A stretch of DNA of 64,000 nucleotides from Helicostylum pulchrum (lineage: Eukaryota; Mucoromycota; Mucoromycetes; Mucorales; Mucoraceae): positions 124,001 to 188,000 of the forward strand of contig JAIXMO010000027.1 in the NCBI GenBank assembly GCA_025677825.1, given 5' to 3'. Position 1 is the first letter of the stretch. The number at the start of each line of letters is the position of its first letter. Shown piece after piece: positions 33,833 through 45,070 of this stretch. Made by a program: the position numbers and the translations under genes. The notes beneath the pieces were generated by a model that worked only from the letters and a program-made list of their open reading frames with translations, was not told the DNA's origin and ran no database searches.

Positions 33833-36800
33833 ATGGTTCAAGTGTCCTCAGAATATATATCTATTGGTTGTAACAAAACTGCACATGCTGCTTGTTGGGG
33901 TAACAGTGGCCTTGTTGCATTCGGTGCCGATACCTTGATTGCACTTTACTCACCCTTGGTAAGTTTTTTCTTCTTCTTTTGGTGACTCCCTTTTTTTTTT
34001 TTTACTAACTAGAAATGACAGAATGAAAACAGTAAAGGTGTTCAAGAGACACTTCCTGGACATAAAGGTCGTGTTATTTGTTTAGCGTTTGTTGAAAGAG
34101 GTATACTCTATAAAAACTATAACGTTATATTGATACTAATATATATATAAAAAAAGGTCATGAAGCTGATATCAAAGACGTTGCTTTGGTATCTGGCTCT
34201 GCAGATAATACAGCTAAAGTTTGGAAGATGAATAAGGACGGAAAGGTACAAGAAGAATAACGATCGCAGGAATAAAAAGAGGGAAAACTAACACGTAGAT
34301 GTTTTTTTTTTAAAAAAAAAAGTGGATTAATTCAGCAACTTTGGAAGGTCATACTGGAGCTGTCGAGACAATTGCTTGTATGCGTGCTCATTCAATTGAA
34401 GGAGAGACAGATATGATTATTACAGGTTCAGCAGATGGTACAATTCGTATTTGGGAACGTCGTGAAATTGATGCTGATACAGGTAAAAAAAAAAAGCTTG
34501 CATAATTTTTTTATTATTGCTAACAAAAAAAAAAAAATGGTATTAGATGAGGTTATTTGTAAACAAGTAATTAACAATGGTGACAAGTACCCCATGTCTT
34601 TAGCTCTTTCTTATCTTCCCGGAACCAAAAGTAAATAACACATTTAAAAAACACAACTTTTTTTTTTTTACTTACCTAGTTAATTAGCACCCATTTTCGC
34701 TAGTGGACATACCGATAAACTTATCGCTATTTACATCTATCAATCTAATCAATTTGAAAAGATTCACGTATTGCAAGGCCATGATAATTGGGTTCGTGAT
34801 CTTTCTTTTGCTACTTATACCGGTTCAGACGATATCACTACCAACAACTTGTTCCAAATCGGTGATTTGGTTTTAGCAAGTGCTAGTCAAGACAAGTATA
34901 TTCGTTTATGGAAATTTTCTGCTAATGTACCTGTAGCTGAAGCTAAGTCTGAAGAAGATGGTGTTGATAGTGAATTATCAAAGGCATTAAAGGAAACTGA
35001 ATTGTAAGTGAGAGAGGAACGCAAAAAAAAAAAAAAGTTATTAATGAGATGTATATTTTTTTTTATAGATCTGAGGAACAATTAAGTACAAAGGCACATG
35101 TAATTACAGTAGATTCACGTCAATATTCAATTATGTTTGAAGCTTTATTAATGGGTCATGATGATTGGGTATTCAGTGTTGAATGGCAACGTCCTTTGAT
35201 GGTTGGAGATAAGTTCTGTCAACCTATGCGTTTAATTTCTGCATCCAGTGATAAATCCATGATGATTTGGAGTCCTGATGCAGAAAGTGGTGTTTGGGTA
35301 AATGAAGTACGTATGGGTGATATTGGTGGAAGTACATATTTAGGTTTCTGTGGTGCCTTATTCAGTCCTAGCGGAAAGCATATTGTATCTCACGGTGCTA
35401 ACGGCTCATTTCATTTATGGAGAGATGTTTCCAAATCAAAGGGAGATAACAACTGGACACCAGAAGTAGCTATTAGTGGACATTTTAAATCAGTTGAAAG
35501 TTTAGCTTGGGATCCTAAATCTAGATTTTTATTAACTGCTAGTTTAGATCAAACCACTCGTTTATTTGCTCCTTGGAATAGAAGTATTAATAATCAAAGT
35601 GTCACTACTTGGCATGAAATGGGTCGTCCTCAAGTACACGGTTATGATATCAAGTGTATTTCTTTTATTCATGATTGGGAATTTGTTTCTGGTGCTGATG
35701 AAAAGGTACTTCGTATCTTTGATGCTCCTAAATCTTGTGTACAAAGTTTATCAGAATTGACTGGAGAAAAGGAGATTATGAAGGATATTGAAAGTAGACC
35801 AGTTGGCGCTAATTTACCTGCTTTGGGTCTTTCCAACAAGGCCGTATTTGAAGGTGATGTGGCTCGTGATGGTGATGTAGAAGAAAACCATTTCACCAGT
35901 CATGCAAAGACTTCCGCTACAGCCGAATCTTTAGCTGAAGTATTGCATCATCCACCTCACGAAGAACATTTGTTACAGCACACATTATGGCCAGAGGTAG
36001 AAAAATTATACGGTCATCTTTATGAATTAATGTGCGTTGATACAACACATGATGGTAAATTTATCGCATCTGGTTGTAAAGCAAGTAACACTGAGCACGC
36101 TGTCATTCGTCTCTTTAATACCGAAAACTGGAAGGAAGTAAAGACAAAGATTGATGCTCATTCGTTAACTGCTACTCGTGTTCGATTCTCTCATAACGAT
36201 CGTTGGCTTTTAACTGTTTCCAGAGATCGTTTATGGTCCATCTCTGAGCGTGATATCAATAGTGTAGATACTCCTTATAAATTAGTAGCTAAAACTAAAG
36301 CTCATGCTCGTATTATTTGGGATTGTGCTTGGAGTCATGACGATAAGTTGTTTGTTACTGCTTCTCGTGATAAGACTATCAAGATTTGGTCTCAACCAGA
36401 TGAAAATACTTCTAATTGGGCTTGTGTTGCTACCATCAAGTGTAGTGAAGCTGTTACTGCTATCGATTTCGCTCCTATTGCTGTTAACGGAAAGTAAGTT
36501 GAGTATAATACAATATAAAGTAGATGTTTATTGATTTTGCTTTAAAAAATAGATATGTTATTGCTGCTGGATTAGAAAATGGACGCATTCAGTTGTTATC
36601 TAGTGTAGACATGCAACAACTCGATCAATGGGGATTATGGCATAGCTTGGATGAAAGGTATAAACAAGAGAGCTGGTATATATATGACATTTCGGGTATT
36701 TACTTTTATTATTATTTTACTTTTTAGACTTTGTCATTATGGCGTTGTTCGTTCGCTTTCATGGCGTCAACCCACAAGTAACAATTTGTTACAATTAGCA

Positions 36801-36848
36801 TCTGGTGGCGAAGATCACTCTGTAAGAATTTTAAACGTAGAATATTAG
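33833..36848 (+). CDS. ELP2: Elongator complex protein 2 (WD40)
   Basis: Scaffold subunit of Elongator, which modifies wobble uridines of tRNAs. Nine exons (33833..33958, 34022..34100, 34157..34245, 34323..34482, 34547..34630, 34688..35003, 35069..36493, 36553..36657, 36728..36848) give 834 aa, close to the family (about 790-830). Two beta-propellers are built from WD repeats: HKGRVICLAF, GHTGAVETIA, GHDNWVRDLSF, KYIRLWKF, GHDDWVFSVEW, DKSMMIWSPD, GHFKSVESLAWDPKSRFLLT, then KAHARIIWDCAWSHDDKLF and DKTIKIW. The linker ETGEKEIM-like region with VGANLPALGLSNKAVFEGD is an Elp2 hallmark. The last exon ends GGEDHSVRILNVEY. Its 3' end overlaps the opposite-strand gene. Confidence 0.95.
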
Positions 36849-37527
36849 TTTTTTTTTGACAGCTTGTACAATAATAAATGAAGAAAAAAAAAAGCTCTTT
36901 TTTACCGGATTGAAGTACTTTTTTAACCATCTTATAAAGTTTAATACGTTCAGAAATATCTTGTTCGATTTGATCATCAATACGCGATTCCATAGTCCAA
37001 CGATCAATCAAGTTTTGAAACTGTTCAAATGTAGACGTATGTGATGGTAAAGATATTAACAATGTAGATTTATAAGCGAATTCTTCTTTATGCATATATG
37101 CCAGTTTTGAAATCATATCGTGTACTTGTACTGGACTCATTGATGTCACTTGAATCATAGACTCAGTAGATAATGGTTGTGGCTTAACAATAACTGTCAG
37201 TGATTTTGTAAGATGTCTTTTGGCTTCTATTTCTAATTTTTGCCAATCGCTCTTGACCTTTTCAAACATCTCAAGTACAAGTCTCATGTTTTTTATCGAG
37301 GTTTCGATTGATTCAGTTTGTTTAAAAATAAGTCGAGAAGGTGTAACGCCATGTTGTTCTAAAGTGGTTGGTAGATCAAAAGTAGCAATACGTTGAGAAA
37401 TAACATTGTTAATGGACTGTAACAGGTTTAAGGATTTTGTTTGTAGCTTGTACCATGTATTACATAGTGTCTGTGCCTTTGTCAATAGAGCAAAAGAAAC
37501 ATGTCGTTCTTGTATTAATTGTTGCAT
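36724..37527 (-). CDS. C1orf109/AIRIM-like protein, 3' end uncertain
   Basis: Single open frame of 267 codons from the ATG at 37527. The region VKPQPLSTESMI through MSPVQVHDMISKLAYMHKEEF, YKSTLLISL and LIDRWTMESRID resembles human C1orf109 (AIRIM), a factor of the 55LCC ribosome-maturation and replisome complex (recalled pattern, not searched). The N-terminal half is helical. After about residue 215 the frame enters low-complexity KKELFFFFIYY and then runs antisense through the last ELP2 exon. The true protein probably ends near 36900 or splices there; a GTAAAAA donor-like site lies at the break. As drawn it overlaps ELP2 by 125 bp. Confidence 0.6.
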   Translation of the reverse strand: MQQLIQERHVSFALLTKAQTLCNTWYKLQTKSLNLLQSINNVISQRIATFDLPTTLEQHGVTPSRLIFKQTESIETSIKNMRLVLEMFEKVKSDWQKLEIEAKRHLTKSLTVIVKPQPLSTESMIQVTSMSPVQVHDMISKLAYMHKEEFAYKSTLLISLPSHTSTFEQFQNLIDRWTMESRIDDQIEQDISERIKLYKMVKKVLQSGKKELFFFFIYYCTSCQKKTNILRLKFLQSDLRHQMLIVTNCYLWVDAMKANEQRHNDKV

Positions 37528-37975
37528 TTAGTATAAAAAGAGAAAAGAGAAAAAATGTTTCCTTTTTTTAAGTTTGTACATTACTTTGTTTTTGTTTTAA
37601 AAGTACCCTTCTTCTCTCCCCGCCCGGGTCGGAAAGATGAAAGACTAACCGGACAAGGTTTTTTTTTTGCTTCGTATCCATACATGCATCAAAGGGGGGG
37701 GGGGGACATTGAAGGACCGCTACGGGTAGTTTTTTTTGAGTAGCAGGGTACTATAATGAAACTGACTGTAAATAGTACAAACTTCCTCTTCTCCCCCAAC
37801 ACCAAATTAAGGGTTAGTATTTATAAAACCGAGATATACATCAATAGAATCAAAAATAGATGGATGATTAGATTTTTCGACTAAATAGAATGAAACTATC
37901 GCCATTTTTTTTTCTTTTTTTTTGTGAAGGGATGAATTTACTAATGTGTTAAACAAAATTTAGATTTGATTAAAT
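37528..37975. other. Intergenic region upstream of RPL2, with a G-homopolymer
   Basis: 448 bp between two divergent starts. It contains GC-richer patches (CTCCCCGCCCGGGTCGG at 37615) and a run of about 13 G near 37694, unusual in this AT-rich genome. The last 60 bp before the RPL2 ATG are T-rich. Both promoters must lie here. Confidence 0.45.
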
Positions 37976-38890
37976 ATGGGTCGCGTAATTCGTGCTCAAA
38001 GAAAAGGTGCTGGAAGTATCTTCAGATCTCACACTGTAGGCCGTAAGGGTGCTGCCAAGCTCCGTGTCTTCGATTTCGCTGAACGTCATGGTTATGTTCG
38101 TGGTATCGTCAAGGACATCATTCACGATCCTGGAAGAGGTGCTCCTCTTGCCAAGGTTGTCTTCCGTGATCCTTATAAGTAAGCATCATTCACAATTTAA
38201 AGAGGAAGAGAGAGAGAGAGAGACATAAAAAGAGAAATTATAAAAGAGAAAAAGAGACAACAAACAAAAAAAAGGGGAAAAAACCAGTGAAAGGAATGCA
38301 ATTGTACTAAACAATATGTCTTACTTAGGTACAAGCTCCGTACTGAAACCTTCATTGCCACCGAAGGTATGTACACTGGTCAATTCATCTATGCCGGTAA
38401 GAAGGCTACCTTGAACATTGGTAATGTTTTACCTTTGGCTTCTATGCCCGAAGGTACCGTTATCTGTAATGTTGAAGAAAAGGTTGGTGATCGTGGATCC
38501 ATTGCCCGTACCTCCGGTAACTATGCTACTGTTATTGGTCACGGTGATGATGGTAAGACCCGTATTCGTCTTCCCTCTGGTTCCAAGAAGGTCATTCCCT
38601 CTACCTCTCGTGCCGTCATTGGTATCATTGCTGGTGGTGGTCGTATTGATAAGCCCCTCTTGAAGGCTGGTCGTGCTTTCCACAAGTACAGAGTCAAGCG
38701 TAACTCTTGGCCCAAGACTCGTGGTGTTGCTATGAACCCCGTTGACCATCCTCATGGTGGTGGTAACCATCAACATATTGGTAAGGCTTCTACTATGGCC
38801 CGTGATTCTCCCGCTGGTCAAAAGGTTGGTTTGATCGCTGCTCGTCGTACTGGTCTCCTCCGTGGTACCAAGAAGGTCAAGGATGCTTAA
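37976..38890 (+). CDS. RPL2: 60S ribosomal protein uL2 (L8/RPL2)
   Basis: Core protein of the large ribosomal subunit near the peptidyl-transferase centre. Two exons (37976..38178 and 38329..38890) give 254 aa, the standard eukaryotic length. It begins [20 protein letters not shown] and carries the universally conserved [20 protein letters not shown], whose His is important for peptide-bond formation. The single 150-bp intron is longer than most here and purine-rich (GAGAGAGAGAGAGA), as often seen in ribosomal-protein genes. Strong bias to C-ending codons fits high expression. Confidence 0.98.
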
Positions 38891-39149
38891 ATCATTTAAT
38901 TATTTTCTTAAAAAGAATAAAATAACCTTTTGTTTTTAATTGTAACTGTAAATATAAAAGAAAGTAGTACATTCATATTTGTTTTTTGCATAATTGAGAC
39001 CTTGTTGGCTAACAAATAATATTTCAAATTTTTGTTAAATCTTGTGAAACAGTTACCATTTTTGTCTTGAAATGGTAAATACAAAAATGAGGACGAAAAT
39101 TTTTAAATTTCATTTCACACTACATTTCCTCTCTTAAGCATCAGAGCCC

Positions 39150-39698
39150 TTGATAGACCTTGAGATATTACGTTCAGATATATCAAATATATTGGTCATG
39201 TCAACATGTATTCTGGAAGTTAAAAAGAAAACCATAAGTATAGCTAGTAAGCGAGACCTGTTATATTGTATGCATGAAGACAGTACAACTAAGGAGAAAA
39301 AAGTGTACCGCTATACCAGAAATCAAAGAGCGAAAGAACTGAAATCAACAAAGTTTAGAAAGCTTCGCCAACGATTTAAGCCGGCTGATGCTCAAGAGTG
39401 TGAAAATAAGCTAAACCGATCATCTTTGTTAACAGTTAATGTCGCTGCTTTTGTTGAATATATGAAAATTAGAGCTCAAGTTTCACCTATACTAGTTAAT
39501 TATTTTGGGAATGAAGATACTGAGAAGAATCAAAGGAAGGAAAACAGTATTCCATTCCGAAAGATCAAGCTTTCTTCATACATAAATCAGGTTCAAGCAG
39601 ATAAAAGGTTATCAAGAAATCTTAGGAAAAAATTTGGAAACGATTGTATTCTTGTTTTAGGAAATTGGTCAGTTATCGCTTTGGTAAATATTAGATAG
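39150..39698 (+). pseudogene. Fanzor/TnpB-like nuclease remnant, central part
   Basis: Open frame of 182 codons. KRDLLYCMHEDSTTKEKKVYRYTRNQRAKE, split over its length, together with KFRKLRQRF, VEYMKIRAQV and LRKKFGNDCILVLGNWS matches the order of words I recall from Mucorales Fanzor-like proteins: the RuvC-I neighbourhood, a helical linker, then the segment leading into RuvC-II. The Asp that should open RuvC-I, before KRDLLYC, is not present (SIASKRDLL), and the zinc ribbon and RuvC-III are missing downstream. It may retain a readable ORF by chance. It is not a copy of the remnant at 21718..22690, which covers mainly the C-terminal part. Confidence 0.5.
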
Positions 39699-40139
39699 GT
39701 AAGGAGTTAGTAATATGTACCACCTACTTCATTAGGTACTAACATTTTTCAACAAGGTCTAATTGAATCCTTTAAAAAAAAAGATATTGTTATAATCGTA
39801 CTCAGGAATCTAGTCGATTATTTAGGTACTACTTGAGTACAAGGCTTAGTAATAATACATTACAAGTATCATTAGTTAAAACATATAAATATCCTTATTA
39901 TTATTATTGAATAAAGTTTACTCTTAAACTTCACTTCTACCTTTCCAGTTTCCAGGTATATGTAATTATTAGTGCGCCTAATAATTATATCCGACAGCAT
40001 AAACTAAGTACCGACAACCTGGATATTACAGATATTCCCCACACCAAGTGACTGTTCTGGCTTGAAAAAAAAAGATCTAACGGGCCCCTGGGAATTTTTT
40101 TTCGTTCGCTTTTTTCTTCTTTGTTTCCCTTACATTATT
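39699..40139. other. Intergenic region upstream of BOLA3
   Basis: 440 bp of AT-rich sequence, probably including decayed continuation of the Fanzor-like remnant and the BOLA3 promoter. The final 60 bp are pyrimidine-rich. Nothing else recognised. Confidence 0.4.
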
Positions 40140-40589
40140 ATGCTTCTCTCACGTTTCGCTCGCAGCTCTATTATCAGACGTGCATTCTATTCAACTGAAG
40201 CACCCGCTAGCTTAAGTGTTGGTGAAAAGCACATCTATCAAAAGCTCACTGAAGCACTTTCTCCTCATAAGCTTCAAGTTGCTGATGTTTCTGGTAATAT
40301 ATTAAAAAACTCTTTTTTTCTCGGATACTTTTTATTTATATGTACAAAATAGGTGGTTGTGGATCTATGTATGCTATCGATATTGCTGCTAAAAAGTTTG
40401 AAGGAACAAGTATCGTTAAGCAACATAGAATGGTTAACGAAGTTTTAAAGGAAGAAATTAAGGGCATGCACGGATTGCAGGTAAGTTTTTTTTATTATTG
40501 CTTCCAAGTGTTTTTTTTTAAAAAAATATAACGAATAAAATTAAAAATGTAACACGATAAAATGATAGCTCAAGACATCCACCAAATAA
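40140..40589 (+). CDS. BOLA3: Mitochondrial BolA-like protein 3
   Basis: Acts with Nfu1 and glutaredoxin 5 in late delivery of [4Fe-4S] clusters in mitochondria. Three exons (40140..40293, 40353..40480, 40569..40589) give 100 aa. Residues 1-25 (LLSRFARSSIIRRAFYSTE) form an Arg/Ser-rich mitochondrial presequence. The BolA domain shows GEKHIYQKLTEAL, GGCGSMYAIDI with the conserved Cys cluster-ligand position, and IVKQHRMVNEVLKEEIKGMHGLQ with the conserved His. The last exon has only six codons plus stop (LKTSTK), a very short terminal exon. It is an intact gene surrounded by element debris. Confidence 0.88.
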
Positions 40590-40849
40590 AAAAAAAGATA
40601 CATATTTAATATACATAAAAAGAAAAGTCTGTTTTTAATATGGAGCGACCCTCCCATCAAATTGACAAGTATCGACTTATAATTCAATTAAACGATCCGA
40701 AAGACCAATGCAGAAAGAACTATATTACTACTCTTTTTTTTATGTATATAAAGTTTGGAAGACCCAAATTGAGCAAAGTAGAATATAATGTATTAAATAC
40801 AGTGTACTCGGTATGGATTGATCTGTCATATCCATAACTACCAATCTTA

Positions 40850-41260
40850 TCAGCTATATTCATATATATTTTGCTTATCTTCAATACCCTTGATATTGAC
40901 TAACAAGTACTTTAAACCAGAGACAACATCATGTTGAGCTCTATACATGTATGTAAATAAATAAAAAGTTTTTTTTACATAAGTACGCATTATTATTTAC
41001 CTGAATATAGCCTTCATACGATACTCAACACCTTCTGGGCTTGATTAACAGCCTCTAATTTTAAATAATGTAGAAAAAGAAAACCGTTTTTTCTTTATCA
41101 TCGCCAGGTGTAGACGAATCAACCATAATAGCATCAATACGAATCTCCACTTCAAGAGCAACGTATTCATCAATAACCTAGTTTTCAAAAAGCGATATAT
41201 GTAACAGAAAACTTACTCTGCGAGGAACCTCATGAAGACCACCTTTTTTATACATGTAAC
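40850..41260 (-). pseudogene. Fragments of an unrecognised protein-coding gene
   Basis: Minus-strand exon-like pieces separated by intron-like gaps: GGLHEVP (about 41225), VIDEYVALEVEIRIDAIMVD (about 41120-41180), PEGVEYRMKAIFR (about 41000-41035) and AQHDVVSGLKYLLVNI (about 40870-40925). Splice-like GT and AG ends flank some of them, and the amino-acid composition is clearly protein-like. Stops and frame changes break the chain. I cannot name the parent gene. The dispersed repeat at 41272 adjoins the upstream end. Confidence 0.45.
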
Positions 41261-41271
41261 ATCAGCTTCTG

Positions 41272-41340
41272 TTCGATATAAGGGTGGAATCCAACTTCGC
41301 AGAACTACTAAATATAAAAGTGATAATAAAAAAAAAAGTT
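41272..41340. repeat. Dispersed repeat, copy 2
   Basis: Near-identical to 2659..2738: TTCGATATAAGGGTGGAATC, then CAACTTCGCAGAACTACTAA and AAAAGTGATAATAAAA. It lies exactly between two unrelated gene fragments, as if the repeat had mediated their joining. Confidence 0.75.
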
Positions 41341-41399
41341 TTATTATGTTATGCAGAGAGAAAGGGATTTTTGTTTTACCTGTGTAGTAAGTTCCTGAA

Positions 41400-41565
41400 A
41401 GAGTATCGATGCTTTCGACTGTTCCCTTGGCTGCGTATGGACCCGATGATAATCTTGAGGAGCTAAGCGAAAGATGGCAGTGGATCCACCGTCTATTTTT
41501 CCAGCTAATTCTTCGTCTTTTAAAAGATTTGTCAAGTCAAAATTCTTTCCTTTAATCTTACACAC
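41400..41565 (-). pseudogene. Phosphatidylserine decarboxylase fragment
   Basis: About 55 codons reading FDLTNLLKDEELAGKIDGGS followed by TAIFRLAPQDYHRVH, a stretch typical of phosphatidylserine decarboxylase, the enzyme making phosphatidylethanolamine. The conserved D-Y-H-R-x-H motif is present. After that the frame drifts (TQPREQSKASI) and the processing site and C-terminal subunit are missing. No upstream exons are seen. It is a gene fragment, not a working gene; an intact paralogue presumably exists elsewhere. Confidence 0.7.
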
Positions 41566-41587
41566 GATAAAAAAAAAATATATAAAA

Positions 41588-41689
41588 AAAAATCCAGATG
41601 AGTTTGTAAAGATCTTGAACTCTAGTGCTATTGAAAAGGAGTTGGATGAGATTCAAGCACGATTGCGTAAGAGCGGTAGACATGTTTGA
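41588..41689 (+). pseudogene. Unrecognised coding fragment
   Basis: Plus-strand stretch of about 34 codons ending in a stop: NPDEFVKILNSSAIEKELDE then IQARLRKSGRHV. It looks like a genuine amphipathic helical segment of a protein. It is too short to assign and has no partner exon nearby. Confidence 0.3.
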
Positions 41690-42119
41690 CATTCACTACT
41701 AAGCTTTGCTTTTACGACATGTCTAAAAAGGGCCTGATCAGCTTTATATTCCTCGTGTTTTTATGTAGTTTCCTCATCATCTTATCCAAGATGTTTTAAA
41801 ATGACCTGTCTGTAAAAAAGAAAATAGAGATAATCATTTAATTGTTAATGGATTTTCACAACAGCCTAAAGCACGTAGAGTTATACTGTAGACGTTAATA
41901 ATTAAGTAAATGAAAAAGTCAGAATTTTTTTTAATCATTATACTTTTACTTGTTCATTTTATTTGATGGCTTCCTGTTACATATGCTCTAATAAAGAATC
42001 ACATTTATTGAAAACGGGAAACAGTGATAATGAGGCAGTAAGAAAATATTCAGTTCATAATTTCAACGGATACTATGATGGTATTATAAAACGGCTATCA
42101 GAGAAATTTCCAATTTTCA

Positions 42120-42352
42120 ACCTCAACACCTTCCTCTCTGAACATTGCCACTCTCCAAACCTTACCTCGCCACTTTCCTCAACGTTGGCTATCTGACGTA
42201 CAACTCCAATCTCTCTCATTCATACAAATCGTCTTGTGTTTCATACAAGCTATCTGGACCAATATCTTCCACTACCACAACACAATTATCGCAATCGCAA
42301 CTAAACTACTTAATCAACTCGACTCTGAACAAACTTTGCAACTCCAGCCATA
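42120..42352 (+). pseudogene. Probable LINE 3'-end coding remnant
   Basis: Plus-strand frame containing LPRHFPQRWL, then SLSFIQIVLCFIQAIWTNIF and HYHNTIIAIATKLLNQL. The hydrophobic IQxVLxxIxxIWxxxF run resembles the conserved end of LINE polyproteins in Mucorales, from memory. Upstream and downstream are degraded. The following 400 bp up to the composite element are AT-rich with no gene. Confidence 0.35.
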
Positions 42353-42984
42353 ACTGAACTCCATTTAGTCTCTTTATCCGCCATTTCGTATTAATACAAC
42401 CGAAAAATAAACAAAAAAACACACATACACACAAACATACCCTCCCTCTTTTTAGCTTTTTAGCTTCGAAGTTTTATTTATTTATTCGTTTTACCGAAAA
42501 ACCGTCCCTGAGACGTAATAAATTATCTGAAGCAATCAAATTTTGAATACACTTAGAAATTGAGAGTTACATAAAAATCTATATCATAATTAAAATTTAA
42601 GAAGCATTTTTGGAATAACATTGGGGATAAAGCCGGGAATAACAAAACACGATACTGAAGAACACCTTTAGTATACAGAAAAACAATTGAAAAATGAATA
42701 ATGTGACACATTTGTTTTTCTTTTTCTTTCTGAGTTGATAAAAAACGTGGACTTTATAAATCACGCCAGAATACAGGTTTTTAGTCTTAATTGGTACGCT
42801 TGATTTTTTCTTTGATACAGTTTCTTTTTTTTGGTACGACTCCAAAATAAATTTGGCACCCATTTTTTTATTTTTGATACGCTTTGAAAATAGAAGTTGG
42901 GACGAATTAATTTTTTTTTGGTACGAAATACATTTTTATTTTGGGATTAAATATGTAGAAAAAGATAACATACAGTGATAATAT

Positions 42985-44315
42985 TTACCTTAAGCCTAGT
43001 TCTTTGTTAATACACCTGTCCCAGAAGGCCTCAACATGTCTGATCCAACCTTGGCAGTCTTGAACAGTAACAGATCCGCAAGCTCCAGGAAGACGCGATG
43101 TCAAATTATCTGCTTTATCAAGTGGGTTTCTCTTGATATTGCTCTTTATTTTTGACCAGCATTCTTCGATCGGGTTTAAAAAAGGAGAGTAGTAAGGAGA
43201 CATGAACAAAGGTTTATACCCTCTCTTATTAATAGCATCGACAACAAATGCAGAATGGTGAATTCTACAATTATCCATTACTATGAAAAATCCTTTTTTG
43301 TCGTGCTTATCAAGTGTGTCCATTGTTGCTTCTAAAATCTTGACAATATGATATGCCGTGGTTCCCTTTTTCAAAGACTTTTTCTTCTCAGGATCTTTTG
43401 CTTTTCTTTTTTTTTGGAGGCAGGGTTCGCATACTCTTGTTCAAGCTTTTCTGCAGCTGCCTTTGTTAAAGGCTCTACTTTTGAAAAGTTGACTGTTCCA
43501 AAATACGCAATGCATCCAACAATACTGATATTAGCGCCTCTTTGCTTGTGAACAGTAACATTCGCTGGCTCTCCTATTTTGGACCAAGCTTGCCCTCTTA
43601 TCATATGCGTATTAAAGTCTGCTTTATCCACAAATACGCAATTATTTTTAAAGTCGACACCAATTTCCTTCCATTTACTTACTACCTCGCAACGAAGACG
43701 AAGTGTTCGTTCAGCGTCCCTTTCTTCGTTGTATAAAGATGCTCTCTTTAACGAAAAAGCACAGTTTACTGTTACATGCTTCCACAGAGAAGGAATAGAA
43801 ATATCTTCTAAGTCTGGAAATTGCTTGAGAAGAGCTTCTTTGGCCAATCCAAGTGTTGTAGACTTGTGGTTGTCAAGGTAATCAATCAAAAAAAGGGGAA
43901 TGCTGACCGAAAAGCTTTTGTTTCGTACCTCTGTTCTTGGCTTTCGGAGCAAAACCAGGCAATACACTACCGTTGCTATCGTTGAATTCCTTGAGCAGTC
44001 TGTAAGCGCTTTGTCGAGGAATGTTACAACGTACTCCCGCTTTAGGTACAGTAGTACCTTCGTCTTGCATTATTTGTACTACTTGTACTTTTTGCTACCG
44101 TCGTCAATAGATACAGTCCTTATGCTTTCCGTAAGCGAGTCGATCTCCATAGTTGTGTCTACTTTTGGAATTTCGGTAGGTAAATCGAAGTCAATGATCT
44201 TTTCAATGTCGCCGTATTCATAGGCTACATCTTCCATCTGTTCTTCAGACTCATCGTCAATAATATAATAGCCGCTTGGAGGTATAAAGTTAATGAAGTC
44301 CATGTTAATTTCCAA
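42985..44315 (-). pseudogene. IS630/Tc1-mariner-like DDE transposase, frameshifted (copy B)
   Basis: Same broken transposase as in copy A: acidic N-terminus 44079..44315, helix-turn-helix part 43882..44070, first-Asp part 43371..43967 and the D/E part 42985..43374 with MDNCRIHHS and LNPIEECW. The A5 and T7 shifts are shared with copy A. Here the third run has nine A (near 43413), so the upstream frame exits through KKKEKQKILRRKSL. An extra in-frame stop from AAG to TAG near 44080 shortens the N-terminal frame. Confidence 0.85.
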
Positions 44316-44458
44316 ATGATCTGGTACCAGAAAAAAAACAAAACAAAAAGAAAAAGAAATACGCCTATAAACTTATTTTTCTTCGTAACGACTCAGGTTC
44401 TCTTCTTCTCTCCTCTTGCCATCCCAGGCTTGAAACTTATACAATTCTCTGGTTACCC

Positions 44459-44707
44459 ATGACTAGATCTAAAAGAAGTCGTGTCTTGCGCTGGCGTCTC
44501 GGCTGGTTACCTGGCGGTAAACCTACAGAATGTGCATACCACCCTTATCAAAATTGGAGCCGACATCACGCTTTTGAATGTCTGAATGTCCACGAACGAC
44601 TATATCTACAACTCACGGTATCAGATCCAATATCGTTTTTGCTCAACCGGCTGCCTGATTACAAGCCTCGTACTCGTTCTGCATGTCTTGGTCTGTACTC
44701 TCACTGA
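44459..44707 (+). pseudogene. LINE 3'-terminal coding fragment (copy B)
   Basis: Counterpart of 11960..12208, with RWRLGWLPGGKPTECAYHP and DPISFLLNRLP intact and a handful of substitutions (for example LPLTV to LQLTV). Confidence 0.6.
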
Positions 44708-45070
44708 CCAATTCTATGTACCATCCTTCATGAGCTCGATTTTTTGTTCCATGGCGAATATCCTCTTCCTCCTGTTGATCCTGGTGTCAAACTGTTGAAT
44801 TGATTACCCAAGTAATAGTGTGAGTCTTTCTGGTACTTTGATCTGGTTTGTATTTCTTTTACTTTTTCTTTCTTCTTCCACTTATATATTATTCATATTT
44901 CAAATAACTTGCTCTTTTTTTTTCCCTTTCTTTCTCTTTTTTTTCCTTCCTGTCCCCTAAGAAGGTTTTTATTCTCTTTCATTCATAACTGGCTCGGGCA
45001 ACTTTGCACATTTCGTTGCTACATGCTCTGCCAAAAAATTTAACAAAAAAAATCAAAAAAATAATCGTAA

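Noticed and set aside
38429..38821. 130-codon minus-strand frame antisense to RPL2
   Set aside because: Thr/Asn/Gly-rich composition is that expected from antisense of a codon-biased ribosomal-protein gene.
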